Shown here: positions 26,539-35,351 of the stretch, piece after piece
How the letters are laid out: each line of letters opens with the position of its first letter
How positions within the stretch are numbered: the first letter of the stretch is position 1
Assembly (NCBI GenBank): GCA_945865905.1
Contig: CAMBFC010000006.1
Location: forward strand, 42,455 to 106,454
DNA from: Rickettsia typhi
GTDB lineage: Bacteria > Pseudomonadota > Alphaproteobacteria > Rickettsiales > UBA1997
Reading direction: 5' to 3'
DNA length: 64,000 bases
Made by a program: the position numbers and the translations under genes
Notes under the pieces: model-generated
What the model saw: the letters and a program-made list of their open reading frames with translations, nothing else
Told to the model about the DNA's origin: nothing
Databases searched by the model: none

Positions 26539-27861
26539 ATGACTTATCTTCCGCATTGGCCAATTCCATCCAGTTTTGGTAAACGCCAAATCAATTATGA
26601 AACAATTTTTTTGCGAATGGGTGAAGTTTTGCAAAAATTAGGTAATCCGCAGCAAAAATTACCACCGGTGATTCATGTTACAGGCACAAATGGCAAGGGT
26701 TCGGTAATAGCATTTTTGGCCGCTATTCTTAAGGCGCGGGGCCTTACAACACATATTTACACCTCGCCTCATTTGCATGATTGCAATGAAAGAATTGTGC
26801 TTGCTGGCGAAAAAATCTCGAATAATTTTTTGTTTGAAGTAATGGAAGAGGCTAGAATTGCTACAAAAGCAACGCCTTTAACATTTTTTGAAGGATTTAC
26901 TATTGGAGCCTTTTTGGCATTTTCTAAAGTGCCAGCAGATATTTTGCTGATCGAGTCGGGGATGGGCGCAAGAATTGATGCAACCAACATTATTGAAAAA
27001 AAATTAGCCACAATTATCGCGCCAATTTCTTTCGATCATACTGAATATTTAGGCGAATCAATTGCTCAAATTGCGGTTGAAAAAGCTCATATTATAAGGC
27101 CACAAACATCTGTTATTATTGGCCCACAACCAAAACAAGCACAAGAAATTATCGAAATAATTGCTTGCGATCAAAATGCTTCAATGATTCGTTACGATCA
27201 AGAATTTTCAATTATTTTAGATGAAAATAATGATCGCTTTGATTTGCGATATTTTAAACATGAATTATACGATTTACCCCGTCCTGCATTAGCTGGACAG
27301 CATCAATATATTAATGCATCAATTGCGATTGCAACGGCTTTAACTTTGCCATTTTCAATTAGCCAACAACAAATTGAATGCGGCTTAACTAATGTTTATT
27401 GGCCAAGTCGTTTAGAAAAAATCAGCAATAATTTTAGCAAAAATCCTGATAGCGAAATTTTTATTGATGGCGCTCATAATCAATCTGGCGCATTTGCAAT
27501 AGCGCGCTTTATTACAGAAAAAAAATCTGAAGATTTAGCAAAAAATTTGATAAAAAGAAATTTTATTATTTGCGGTTTTACAAAAAATAAATGCAAAAAA
27601 GAATTTCTACAAAATTTTGTTGAAGTGGTTGATTATACAATTGCGGTGCGAGTTGATGGCGAGCCGAATCCTGAAAATTCTGAAGTTATTTGCGAAGTTG
27701 CTAAGCAAATCGGATTAGCGATAAAGCCTTGCGATGACTTGCTTAATGCGATTTATGATTTAAATAAAATAGCTGGTGATGATGCTTGCAGAATTATAAT
27801 TTGTGGATCGCTTCATCTAGCACGCGATCTGAGAAAAATTTTAACTACAAAGTTCAAATGA
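26539..27861 (+). CDS. folC: Bifunctional dihydrofolate/folylpolyglutamate synthase
   Basis: Adds glutamate to dihydropteroate and folates. The 440 residues start with the family YLPHWPIPSSFGKRQINYE-like region, have the ATP loop HVTGTNGKGSVIAFLAAIL near 48-66, YTSPHLHDCNERI, ESGMGARIDATN, SFDHTEYLGES and the C-terminal IDGAHNQSGA. Its 3' end overlaps the convergent DUF374 gene by 21 bases. The 108-base gap to the divergent porin holds AT-rich sequence without a confident promoter. Confidence 0.95.
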   Translation: MTYLPHWPIPSSFGKRQINYETIFLRMGEVLQKLGNPQQKLPPVIHVTGTNGKGSVIAFLAAILKARGLTTHIYTSPHLHDCNERIVLAGEKISNNFLFEVMEEARIATKATPLTFFEGFTIGAFLAFSKVPADILLIESGMGARIDATNIIEKKLATIIAPISFDHTEYLGESIAQIAVEKAHIIRPQTSVIIGPQPKQAQEIIEIIACDQNASMIRYDQEFSIILDENNDRFDLRYFKHELYDLPRPALAGQHQYINASIAIATALTLPFSISQQQIECGLTNVYWPSRLEKISNNFSKNPDSEIFIDGAHNQSGAFAIARFITEKKSEDLAKNLIKRNFIICGFTKNKCKKEFLQNFVEVVDYTIAVRVDGEPNPENSEVICEVAKQIGLAIKPCDDLLNAIYDLNKIAGDDACRIIICGSLHLARDLRKILTTKFK

Positions 27862-28617
27862 TTTTTCTTGTGCTAGATTTAGCTCTTTTTCTAATTTTAT
27901 CTTAAGCAAAGCTTCTCCTTCTTTGGTTATTTCACGATCAACCAAAATAAAATCACTACAATAAAAACATATTATTGCAAATGGTAGCGGCAATTTAAAT
28001 TGATCCCAACTTTTGAACTGTATGAATCGAGAGCATGAATATGAAGCTGGCATTATTGCTGCGCCAGAAATTTTTGCCATGCCGATAATTTCACTATTTA
28101 TTTTTTGATTAGGGCCGCGCGGTCCATCTGGCGTTATTCCAAAAGCTTTGCCTTCTTTTAATCCACGCACTATTTCTCGCAAAGAATGCAAGTTTATACC
28201 GCGACTTTTTTTGCGGCCATTTTGCGATGAACCATAAATATTATAAAAACCAAAAGCCTCCATAACTCGCCCTACAAATTGGCCATCTCCATGCCGCGAG
28301 GCTAGAGTTATAAAACGATAATTTTTATTGGCTTTTTTAATGGCAAATCTTGCGATAAAAGGCATCATCATCAAGCGATTATGCCATGAGGCAATTATCA
28401 CTGGGTGCTGCTGTTTTGCAGCTTCTAAATATGCTTCACAATTGATAAATTTTCTTTTGCTAGAAATATAAACAAACCACATATATCCAACAATAAGCCA
28501 ACATATTAAATTTTGTGCTAATGCGCTATAAAAAAGGCTGCGAATAATTTTTTTTATCTTGGTTTTTATATCATACCATTCAATTTTATAAGCAAAAATT
28601 TTCCACTTTTTAATCAT
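27841..28617 (-). CDS. DUF374 lysophospholipid acyltransferase-like protein
   Basis: A 258-residue protein of the DUF374 family, which is related to glycerolipid acyltransferases and often found beside Kdo transferase genes in Alphaproteobacteria. Seen here are a membrane segment at about 30-50, the motif VIIASWHNRLMMMPF (a WHN variant of the HxxxxD block), SRHGDGQFVGRVMEAFGF, and the phosphate-binding-like FGITPDGPRGP. A role in LPS or phospholipid assembly is plausible but unproven. It is 7 bases downstream of the FTR1 gene. Confidence 0.8.
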   Translation of the reverse strand: MIKKWKIFAYKIEWYDIKTKIKKIIRSLFYSALAQNLICWLIVGYMWFVYISSKRKFINCEAYLEAAKQQHPVIIASWHNRLMMMPFIARFAIKKANKNYRFITLASRHGDGQFVGRVMEAFGFYNIYGSSQNGRKKSRGINLHSLREIVRGLKEGKAFGITPDGPRGPNQKINSEIIGMAKISGAAIMPASYSCSRFIQFKSWDQFKLPLPFAIICFYCSDFILVDREITKEGEALLKIKLEKELNLAQEKSFELCS

Positions 28618-28623
28618 ACTTTA

Positions 28624-29421
28624 TTATTTTTTTACTAAACGCAGCGCAATTGTTAATAGACTAAGGTTTGCAAAATATGCAATAACTTGCAAGCCAGCTG
28701 GGCGATCAATATATCCAAGAAAAATGTGGAATAATTTTCCTATAATACTGGTTTCTAATAAAATATTTGAGCTATCCCATATTGGATCGCCTAATGCCGG
28801 CATGATATCTGCCCTGATCCAAAAACCAAATGCTTGCGCCATAATTCCTGAAGCGATAAATATTAAAATCCAAGTTGTTACAATAAAAAAATATTTACCA
28901 AAAATTTTTAACATGCCAAAATAAAGCGCCAGACCTAGAGACAGGCCTAAAGACAAGCCAATGAAAAGACCTATAATAATTTTATCAATTGCAAGGCCTG
29001 AAATATAAGAGCTATAAGTAAAAAGAACAATTTCAGCCCCTTCGCGCAAAGTAGAAAACAATACTACAAACAATAGGCTGTAGAGTGGAGCCTTGCCACT
29101 AACAATAGATTTGCTGAGCTGCTTTAACTCACCAGACAGTGATTTGGCATGTTTTTGCATCCAGATAATTGTCCATGAAATCATGGTAGCGGCGGTTGCA
29201 AGAATTATTCCATTGAAAATTTCTTGCCCCAATCCATCAAAAGTTTCAGAGATTAGATCAGTAAAAAATGCTAGAGCCGCCGATAAGATCAAACCTAGAG
29301 TCAGGCCACCAGCAATCCATTTGCTGCGACCTTCAATATTTTTTGTTGCAGCGGTTAAAATGCCTAAAATTAATGATATTTCTAGGATTTCACGAAAAAC
29401 AACTATTATAATTTGTAGCAT
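28624..29421 (-). CDS. FTR1-family iron permease
   Basis: Predicted seven-helix inner-membrane iron permease of 265 residues. Both acidic iron-binding motifs of the family are present: REILE at 10-14 in the first helix and REGAE near 125 in the fourth. No multicopper oxidase or EfeO partner lies nearby, so it may act like the stand-alone bacterial FTR1 proteins. It is divergent from hemW, with palindrome E4 in the gap, and leads into the DUF374 gene. Confidence 0.88.
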   Translation of the reverse strand: MLQIIIVVFREILEISLILGILTAATKNIEGRSKWIAGGLTLGLILSAALAFFTDLISETFDGLGQEIFNGIILATAATMISWTIIWMQKHAKSLSGELKQLSKSIVSGKAPLYSLLFVVLFSTLREGAEIVLFTYSSYISGLAIDKIIIGLFIGLSLGLSLGLALYFGMLKIFGKYFFIVTTWILIFIASGIMAQAFGFWIRADIMPALGDPIWDSSNILLETSIIGKLFHIFLGYIDRPAGLQVIAYFANLSLLTIALRLVKK

Positions 29422-29465
29422 TGTGGTAGAATTTTTTGGTTATTTTGATTCGAGATCTCGTCCTC

Positions 29466-29546
29466 GGTGAAATTATTTTATTGAGCTAGGCCATTGCTCA
29501 GAGGCAAGCCAATTCGCATGACCTAGCTCAATAAAATAATTTCACC
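29466..29546. repeat. Palindrome E4, loop type C (reverse)
   Basis: Two 29-base arms (29466-29494 and 29518-29546), with one mismatch, enclose a 23-base loop (29495-29517) reading TGCTCAGAGGCAAGCCAATT followed by CGC. In reverse complement this is the E3 loop with its inner stem two pairs shorter (GGCTTGCC instead of GGCGCTTGCGCC). The element sits between the divergent genes FTR1 and hemW, so it is in a promoter region and cannot simply be a shared terminator. Confidence 0.92.
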
Positions 29547-29612
29547 TTTCTTGAGATTTTTTAGAATCTACATATCTAGGTTATTTGCCTGAACAGTAAA
29601 AAGAAAGTATAA

Positions 29613-30791
29613 ATGACATCTCGAGATCTTTCGCTTTATATTCACTATCCGTTTTGCAAATCAAAATGCCCTTATTGCGACTTTAATTCGCATGTGCGCG
29701 ACAATATTGATCACGCGGCATTTTTGCAGGCCTATCAGAATGAAATTGGATTTTTTGCACCGCGTTTGAAAGGCCGCAAAATTAAAACTATATTTTTTGG
29801 CGGAGGCACGCCTTCATTGATGCCTTTGGCATTAGTAGAAAAAATTCTTACTACAATTTCTAATTGTTGGCAGCTAGATGAAAGCTGCGAAATCACGCTA
29901 GAAGCCAATCCAACCTCATTTGAAAGTAGTAAATTTGCTGATTTTAAAAAGGCGGGCATCAACCGCCTATCCATTGGGGTACAGGCTTTAAACGATGCTG
30001 ATTTAAAATTTTTAGGACGAGAACATTCTGCTGCAGAAGCGATTTTTGTGATAAAAAATGCTGCACAAATTTTTGAAAATTTTTCTTTTGACCTTATTTA
30101 TGCAAGACCACAGCAAACCCTTGAATCATGGTCGCATGAGCTTCGCGAAGCTTTACAATTTAACACCAAACATCTTTCGCTTTATCAATTAACCATAGAA
30201 AAAGGCACTAAATTTTTTGGCGAATTTAAGCAGAAAAAATTTGTAATGCCAAATGAAAATCTTGCAACTGATTTTTATAATATTACCAACGAAATCACTG
30301 CCGGCAAGGGTTTAGAGCTTTATGAAATTTCAAATTATGCCAAAAAAGGTTATCAATGCAAACATAATTTGGTTTATTGGCAAGGTGGTGATTATTTGGG
30401 AATTGGTGCTGGTGCGCATTCTCGGGTTTTTTTTGATGGAGAAAAAAATCGTAGCGCCGTTATGATGTTGCATGAGCCAAAACTATGGCTGGATAAGGCA
30501 TTAGAGCAAGGCGCGGCAACTCAAACAATAGAAGAAATTTTTACAACAGAAACACTGGAAGAGTTGATTTTAATGGGCTTAAGGCTAAAAGATGGAATCG
30601 ATAATAAAATATTTCAACAATTTTTTGGTAAAAATATAGTTGAGATATTTAATTTTCAAAAGCTGCAAAGGCTTGTGGATGAAGGCTTGATTGAGGCAAA
30701 CGATAAAAATGTAAAAATCACTGATAGAGGCAGAATTTTAACTAATGCTATTATTGTTAAAGTTACGGAGGCAATTACCTCTAACTTCTAA
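29613..30791 (+). CDS. hemW: Radical SAM protein HemW (haem chaperone)
   Basis: Radical SAM protein that binds haem and delivers it to respiratory enzymes; formerly annotated as an oxygen-independent coproporphyrinogen oxidase-like protein. The 392 residues show the CxxxCxxC cluster at C15, C19 and C22 (HYPFCKSKCPYCDF), FFGGGTPSLM, EANP, RLSIGVQALND and the HemW C-terminal domain. The true HemN residues upstream of the cluster are absent, favouring HemW. It is downstream of palindrome E4. Confidence 0.92.
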   Translation: MTSRDLSLYIHYPFCKSKCPYCDFNSHVRDNIDHAAFLQAYQNEIGFFAPRLKGRKIKTIFFGGGTPSLMPLALVEKILTTISNCWQLDESCEITLEANPTSFESSKFADFKKAGINRLSIGVQALNDADLKFLGREHSAAEAIFVIKNAAQIFENFSFDLIYARPQQTLESWSHELREALQFNTKHLSLYQLTIEKGTKFFGEFKQKKFVMPNENLATDFYNITNEITAGKGLELYEISNYAKKGYQCKHNLVYWQGGDYLGIGAGAHSRVFFDGEKNRSAVMMLHEPKLWLDKALEQGAATQTIEEIFTTETLEELILMGLRLKDGIDNKIFQQFFGKNIVEIFNFQKLQRLVDEGLIEANDKNVKITDRGRILTNAIIVKVTEAITSNF

Positions 30792-30837
30792 TTATCTAAA
30801 CTCCGATTCTTACCCTCACCTTTTTTAACAACCAACG

Positions 30838-31353
30838 CTACCAAAAACCAGTACTGCCAATTCTAGAATCATAAGCACCGCCAATCTTCCAAATATCGCC
30901 AACATTTGCATCCTCAGGATCGTAACGAACATCCCCCGGAGTTGGAGGATTACCAACACTAGCGCGCAGAGTTCCTAAGGCCGTTTGACGACAAAAGTTG
31001 TAAGCATCAAAAAACACCAAATTGTAGTCAGAAAAATGACGCTTTATATCCGCTGTATCGTTCCAATTTACATCTTTGAGATCTTTTGGATAACGCTCTT
31101 TAACCGCTTTTATATTAGGCTTTGTACTTACAATATCAACATCGCGGCTCCAGGTGTAGAAGGTCATACCAACTGATCCAGCAAATTGTGTTCCAAGGCC
31201 AGATTGACATCCATGAATCCAGCCAAGATTAAAACCCGAACTACCACCTTTTGGCATCATGTCAAAAAGATAGCCGTTAGGCTTATACCAATGGCGATTT
31301 GTTGCACAAGAGGTTAAAATCAAAATGAGAAATAAAATTTTAAGGTTTTTCAT
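30838..31353 (-). CDS. Paralogous small lipoprotein L1 (GWxxGC family)
   Basis: A 171-residue predicted lipoprotein (lipobox LILTSC-A). After the lipidated Cys comes the cluster's hallmark FNLGWIHGCQSGL, and a second Cys lies later in DAYNFCRQ. It is the last and longest-spaced of five related genes on the minus strand and overlaps L2 by four bases (ATGA), which points to translational coupling. The C-terminus is polar and Gly-rich. I do not recognise a described family; a periplasmic, membrane-tethered role with a disulphide between the two conserved cysteines is inference. Confidence 0.8.
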   Translation of the reverse strand: MKNLKILFLILILTSCATNRHWYKPNGYLFDMMPKGGSSGFNLGWIHGCQSGLGTQFAGSVGMTFYTWSRDVDIVSTKPNIKAVKERYPKDLKDVNWNDTADIKRHFSDYNLVFFDAYNFCRQTALGTLRASVGNPPTPGDVRYDPEDANVGDIWKIGGAYDSRIGSTGFW

Positions 31354-31889
31354 TGTCCAAAAAATTGTCCTTTAGAATTGCCGGCCCAAATTGGATTAAC
31401 ATCAAGAACACTGCTTCCCGAGCCAAGATTTTCAACCACGCCATTAACATTGCCACCAAAACTCATATTTAAGATTCCATCAAACATGCCCGAAGTTTCA
31501 TCATAATTTGTTTGGTTATAAAACCCCATACCAATATCATTACCACTACCCGCAGGAAATAACCCCTTATCAAAAGATGGCATTTTGCTGGCAATAATTA
31601 CAAGAAAACAAGCATTGTAGCCCCGTTTATAGCCAAAACGATAATCTTTATTATAGTTTAGCGAGGTGTCATATTCATACTTAAACATTGTGCGGTAAAA
31701 AAAGTTGCCGCGCGAATAAAGAATTTGCGAACATCCATGCTTAAAGCCTTTTCTAAATACTGGCGAACCCGGTGGACTTGGCACATTAAAATTGCGCAAA
31801 AAATTATCGGTGGCGTCGCTTGTGAACCAACGACAAGAAGCAAGATTAAGTGCGACTAAAATTAACAAGGCTCGAAATAAATTTTTCAT
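31350..31889 (-). CDS. Paralogous small lipoprotein L2 (GWxxGC family)
   Basis: A 179-residue predicted lipoprotein (lipobox LNLASC-R). The shared motif reads FRKGFKHGCSQIL, followed about 45 residues later by YRFGYKRGYNACFL, matching the two-Cys pattern of L3-L5. The C-terminal third is rich in Gly, Asn and Ser (MGFYNQTNYDETSGMFDG). It overlaps L3 upstream and L1 downstream by four bases each. Function unknown. Confidence 0.8.
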   Translation of the reverse strand: MKNLFRALLILVALNLASCRWFTSDATDNFLRNFNVPSPPGSPVFRKGFKHGCSQILYSRGNFFYRTMFKYEYDTSLNYNKDYRFGYKRGYNACFLVIIASKMPSFDKGLFPAGSGNDIGMGFYNQTNYDETSGMFDGILNMSFGGNVNGVVENLGSGSSVLDVNPIWAGNSKGQFFGQ

Positions 31890-32266
31890 CTATAGCCCCC
31901 AAACATAGATGACCATAATGTAGAGGTTTGTTTAATTTCTTCAAAACGCATACAATACCACAAAGCATCTCCCCAGCCAGTGCGATAATCTGCGTTATTA
32001 GCCTTAGCATAGCCATCAACTCGATTATTGCTATAAAACATGCGATAAAATGTGTTGACTGAAGCTACATGAATACCAGTTTCGCAGCCATCAGCCCAAC
32101 CGCGCTGAAATTCTGGACTGGCATCAGCAAGCTCTTTTTTAAAGGCGCCTATTGCTTTCTCAGGAAGATAATTACGACCAATATTTCGCCTTGTCGCTTC
32201 AGAACAGCTAGAAATTAGCGTTAACAAACTCAATAAAATAATCGTACTTTTAATTTTGCTTTTCAT
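31886..32266 (-). CDS. Paralogous small lipoprotein L3 (GWxxGC family)
   Basis: A 126-residue predicted lipoprotein (lipobox LISSC-S). The paired motifs are FQRGWADGCETGI and YRTGWGDALWYCM, separated by about 45 residues including NTFYRMFYSNNRVDG, which is similar to the corresponding part of L2 (GNFFYRTMF). The second motif G-W-x-D is shared with L4 and L5. Middle member of the five-gene run; overlaps L2 by four bases. Function unknown. Confidence 0.8.
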   Translation of the reverse strand: MKSKIKSTIILLSLLTLISSCSEATRRNIGRNYLPEKAIGAFKKELADASPEFQRGWADGCETGIHVASVNTFYRMFYSNNRVDGYAKANNADYRTGWGDALWYCMRFEEIKQTSTLWSSMFGGYR

Positions 32267-32271
32267 AAAAA

Positions 32272-32595
32272 TTATTCTAATGGCCCAACATAAGCGCTTT
32301 TTATCGAAAAAGTACTAACATTTTCAAAGCAAGTAAATGCCGCATCAAGCCATCCGGCAGCAAAAAGCGGCTCATGATGATATGCACCATCACCATAATC
32401 AATAGGGTAAACAAAGCTATTAACGAACATACCTCTTCCGCCAGAACTAAGACCAGTTCTGCAACCAGCGCGCCAACCAGCTTTATATTCTGGCGGCCCT
32501 TCTGGCAATGCAAGATCGGTGGTATATGGCTGATACATGCCGTTGCTGCGACAAGAAAATAAAAATAAAATCAAAATTAAAGTGGCTTTTTTCAT
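32272..32595 (-). CDS. Paralogous small lipoprotein L4 (GWxxGC family)
   Basis: A 107-residue predicted lipoprotein (lipobox LFLFSC-R). It has YKAGWRAGCRTGLSSGGRG, then FAAGWLDAAFTCF about 40 residues later, so the two-Cys pattern is clear. It is five bases upstream of L3 and one base downstream of L5, in the same apparent operon. No known domain recognised. Confidence 0.8.
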   Translation of the reverse strand: MKKATLILILFLFSCRSNGMYQPYTTDLALPEGPPEYKAGWRAGCRTGLSSGGRGMFVNSFVYPIDYGDGAYHHEPLFAAGWLDAAFTCFENVSTFSIKSAYVGPLE

Positions 32596-32596
32596 A

Positions 32597-32932
32597 TTAA
32601 ACTACATTCCAATCAAGCATATAAGTGCAATGTTCAATACCATCTTCCCATCCAGTGCTGTAATCTGAATCACTTACCAATCTCTTTGGATCAATTTTAT
32701 GTTTATTAACTTCGCCAAGTAAGCCTTTGGCAACCGCATCCCAAGCTGATCCGCAGCCATCGCGAAAACCTTCACCATAGGCAGTATCTGCAGGAGGAAG
32801 ACCTTTTACGCCCGTTAAAGGACGAGGCCGCGCGCCCCATTTCCAACTAGGAGGCATTGGTTCAAGAAGCACTTCGCAAGCACTTAGAGTAAGTAATAAA
32901 ACTGCAATTGAAATACATTTAAAATATCGCAT
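32597..32932 (-). CDS. Paralogous small lipoprotein L5 (GWxxGC family)
   Basis: A 111-residue predicted lipoprotein (lipobox TLSAC-E). The motifs are YGEGFRDGCGSAWDA and YSTGWEDGIEHCTYM. It is the first lipoprotein of the run and begins at the base directly after the stop codon of the glycosyltransferase remnant, so the operon may be read from a promoter upstream of that remnant. Function unknown. Confidence 0.8.
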   Translation of the reverse strand: MRYFKCISIAVLLLTLSACEVLLEPMPPSWKWGARPRPLTGVKGLPPADTAYGEGFRDGCGSAWDAVAKGLLGEVNKHKIDPKRLVSDSDYSTGWEDGIEHCTYMLDWNVV

Positions 32933-33274
32933 CTATTTAAAAATTTGTTGCAAAATTTTTGCGATTTCTTTAGCAAAATTATTTTGACCGAATTGCTTGG
33001 TAAGCTTTAAATAAGTCATCGCAGTAAAATCGCAATATTTTTCTTGTTCTTGATTAATTGTAATGATTTTTTTGGCAAGCTCTGGTGGATTTTTATTATC
33101 GAATAATAAACCATTTTTTTCATTTTCAATCAAAAACTGTCCACCAACAGTATAAGATGAGATTACTAAAGTCGAATATAAAAATCTCTTTAAAATTACT
33201 AATCCAAATAATTCTTCACGCGGCGATACGCAAAAAATATCAACATCCTTGCGCGACTCAATACTCTCATACAT
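32933..33274 (-). pseudogene. C-terminal remnant of a GT4-type glycosyltransferase
   Basis: Only 113 residues remain, covering the nucleotide-sugar-binding half of a group 1 glycosyltransferase: FCVSPREELFGLVILKRFL in place of the usual EPFGxxxLEA block, then VGGQFLIENEKNGLLF and a C-terminal helix. The second Glu of the EX7E motif is Lys here, and the whole N-terminal domain is absent; an in-frame stop lies eight codons before the ATG. It is probably non-functional as an enzyme, but it is still open and abuts L5 without a gap. Confidence 0.7.
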
Positions 33275-33546
33275 AATCTGTGAATAATTTTTTAATTTAA
33301 AAATTTTTTTACATTAAAAATTTTATAATTATCATAGCTATTATCAGAATACGCCCCCAAACGATTGGGCATTAATTGCATTTAAAATTCTTATATGAAC
33401 TACCAAAAAACAAATTATAATCAATCATCTACCAAAAAAACTTCGATGCCAATAACGCTAAATACAATTAACTAATTTTGGGCTTAACATTATTTTTATC
33501 AAAATGATGTTATGCTTTTAAAAAAACTTACAACTAATTTTAAAAA
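33275..33546. other. Intergenic gap between glycosyltransferase remnant and ygfZ
   Basis: These 272 AT-rich bases separate two divergent genes. Two small structures are visible: GCCC/GGGC at about 33353-33370, and an 11-pair stem AACATTATTTT/AAAATGATGTT at 33487-33512 just before ygfZ. No remaining glycosyltransferase coding sequence could be traced by eye. Promoters for the lipoprotein cluster and for ygfZ are expected here, but none stands out. Confidence 0.5.
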
Positions 33547-34413
33547 ATGACCGAAGAAATAACCTTACAAGATCGCTCTATCATTGAGATAAAAGGCAGT
33601 GATCGCAAAAGTTTTTTGCAAGGATTAATCACTAATGATATTAATAAAATCGGCGATAATAACTTGATTTATGCAGCAATGCTTAATGCTTCGGGGCGCT
33701 TTTTATATGATTTTTTTATTTTTGAGAAAAATGATTCTATATTTTTGGATTGCCTTGGCTCTAGGCAAAATGAGATTATCACTAAATTAAAATTTTATAA
33801 ATTACGCACGCAAGTTGAAATTATCAAGCATGATGATTATAAAATTACACAAAACTTTGATAGCCCTGATAGCTCTCGGGGCCTAGCTTTTAAAGATCCG
33901 CGTCACAAAGATTTGGGATATAGAATTTATAATATTGCAGAATTTATTGATGAAGATGAAGAAGAAATATCATATTCTATTAATAAAATTTGGCACAATG
34001 ATAATGATGCGCAAACAAACGACCTTACAAAATATCACTATCGGCGCATTTGTTTAAAAATTCCTGAAAGTGAACATGATCTCACTTACGAAAAATCAAT
34101 TATTGCAGAATTTAATTTTGACAATCTCAATGCCATTGATTACACAAAAGGCTGCTATATCGGTCAAGAACTTACAGCCAGAACACATCACACTGGGCAA
34201 ATTCGCAAAAAAATCTTCCATGCTACAATTTCTGATCTAACTGAAGTTGAAAAGAACAGCGAAATTTCTTGCGAAGAAAAAAACAGCGGCATAATTTTAT
34301 CTACAGCTTATTATGAAAACGAACTTCATGCTTTAGTATTAATTAAAATCACCGAGGATGATGCAGAGCATGAATATAAATTTCAGAATAATAAAATAAC
34401 CATTATCAACTGA
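33547..34413 (+). CDS. ygfZ: YgfZ/CAF17-type folate-binding protein
   Basis: GcvT-like folate-binding protein needed to assemble or repair certain iron-sulphur enzymes. The 288 residues carry the diagnostic motif KGCYIGQELTARTHHTGQIRKK, with the conserved Cys, and the N-terminal SFLQGLITNDINK. The central region is somewhat diverged. It shares one base with the downstream TSUP permease gene, so they are co-transcribed. Confidence 0.93.
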   Translation: MTEEITLQDRSIIEIKGSDRKSFLQGLITNDINKIGDNNLIYAAMLNASGRFLYDFFIFEKNDSIFLDCLGSRQNEIITKLKFYKLRTQVEIIKHDDYKITQNFDSPDSSRGLAFKDPRHKDLGYRIYNIAEFIDEDEEEISYSINKIWHNDNDAQTNDLTKYHYRRICLKIPESEHDLTYEKSIIAEFNFDNLNAIDYTKGCYIGQELTARTHHTGQIRKKIFHATISDLTEVEKNSEISCEEKNSGIILSTAYYENELHALVLIKITEDDAEHEYKFQNNKITIIN

Positions 34414-35351
34414 TGCAAATTTATTTACCAATTGCAGAAATTCCTGTAAATATAATTCTTATTCTGCTGCTTGGCCTTGCAACCGGGTTTCTCGCTGGCA
34501 TGTTTGGTATTGGTGGTGGATTTTTAGCGACACCGTTTTTAATGTTTATCGGGGTCTCTCCAGCCGTTGCAGTAGCAACTTCTTCTAATCAAATTGTTGC
34601 CGCTTCTGCCTCAGGATTATTAGCCCATTTGCGCAAAGGTAGCGTTGATGTTAAAATGGGATTATTCCTTATGCTTGGAGGCTTCATCGGCTCTACATTT
34701 GGCGTCTCAATCTTTCGGCTGTTACAAAAATCGGGGCAAATTGATCTTGTAGTCGGTATAAATTATGTAATTTTTCTCGGCTCAATAAGTATTTTTATGC
34801 TAATTGATAGCGTTAAAACAATGCTTGCCAACAAATACCATCTCTCTCTCGAAGAAAGACAAAAAGAAGAAAGTGCTTGGTTTAAAAACTTTTTATTACA
34901 TTTAGATACCCTGCCCTATAAAATTTATTTTCCTAAATCAGACATCACAATTAGCGCCCTGATTCCAATCGTATTAAGCATAGGAATCGGTATCCTTGTT
35001 GCTTTAATGGGTATTGGTGGCGGATTTTTAATGATTCCAGCGATGATCTACATTCTGCGCATGCCGTCCTCAGTTGTGGTAGGAACCTCTTTATTTCAGA
35101 TTATTTTTATCGCCAGCAACACAACTTTTTTACAAGCATTAACCAATCATACCGTTGATATTGTATTAGCATTTTTAATGGTCGTCAGCTCTTCGATTGG
35201 CGCGCAAATCGGCACCCGCGCTGGTTATAAAATCGATGCTAATAAAATGCGAATATTTTTGTCTTTGTTGCTTTTGGCGGTATGTTTTAAGATGTTTCTG
35301 AATTTATTTACTACGCCAGAAAGTCTTTATGTCATCGAAATTTTAAAATAG
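34413..35351 (+). CDS. TauE/SafE-family (TSUP) sulphur-anion permease
   Basis: A 312-residue inner-membrane protein with about eight helices and the two repeated glycine-rich motifs of the TSUP family: GLATGFLAGMFGIGGGFLATPFL near 20-42 and a second copy VALMGIGGGFLMIPAMIY near 195. Members export or import sulphite, sulphoacetate or other organosulphur compounds. It is followed without a gap by the TIGR02186 gene, a pairing common in Alphaproteobacteria. Confidence 0.9.
   Translation: MQIYLPIAEIPVNIILILLLGLATGFLAGMFGIGGGFLATPFLMFIGVSPAVAVATSSNQIVAASASGLLAHLRKGSVDVKMGLFLMLGGFIGSTFGVSIFRLLQKSGQIDLVVGINYVIFLGSISIFMLIDSVKTMLANKYHLSLEERQKEESAWFKNFLLHLDTLPYKIYFPKSDITISALIPIVLSIGIGILVALMGIGGGFLMIPAMIYILRMPSSVVVGTSLFQIIFIASNTTFLQALTNHTVDIVLAFLMVVSSSIGAQIGTRAGYKIDANKMRIFLSLLLLAVCFKMFLNLFTTPESLYVIEILK

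Noticed and set aside
33487..33512. AT-rich stem before ygfZ as another member of the palindrome family.
   Set aside because: It is only 11 pairs with a four-base loop and contains none of the three shared cores.
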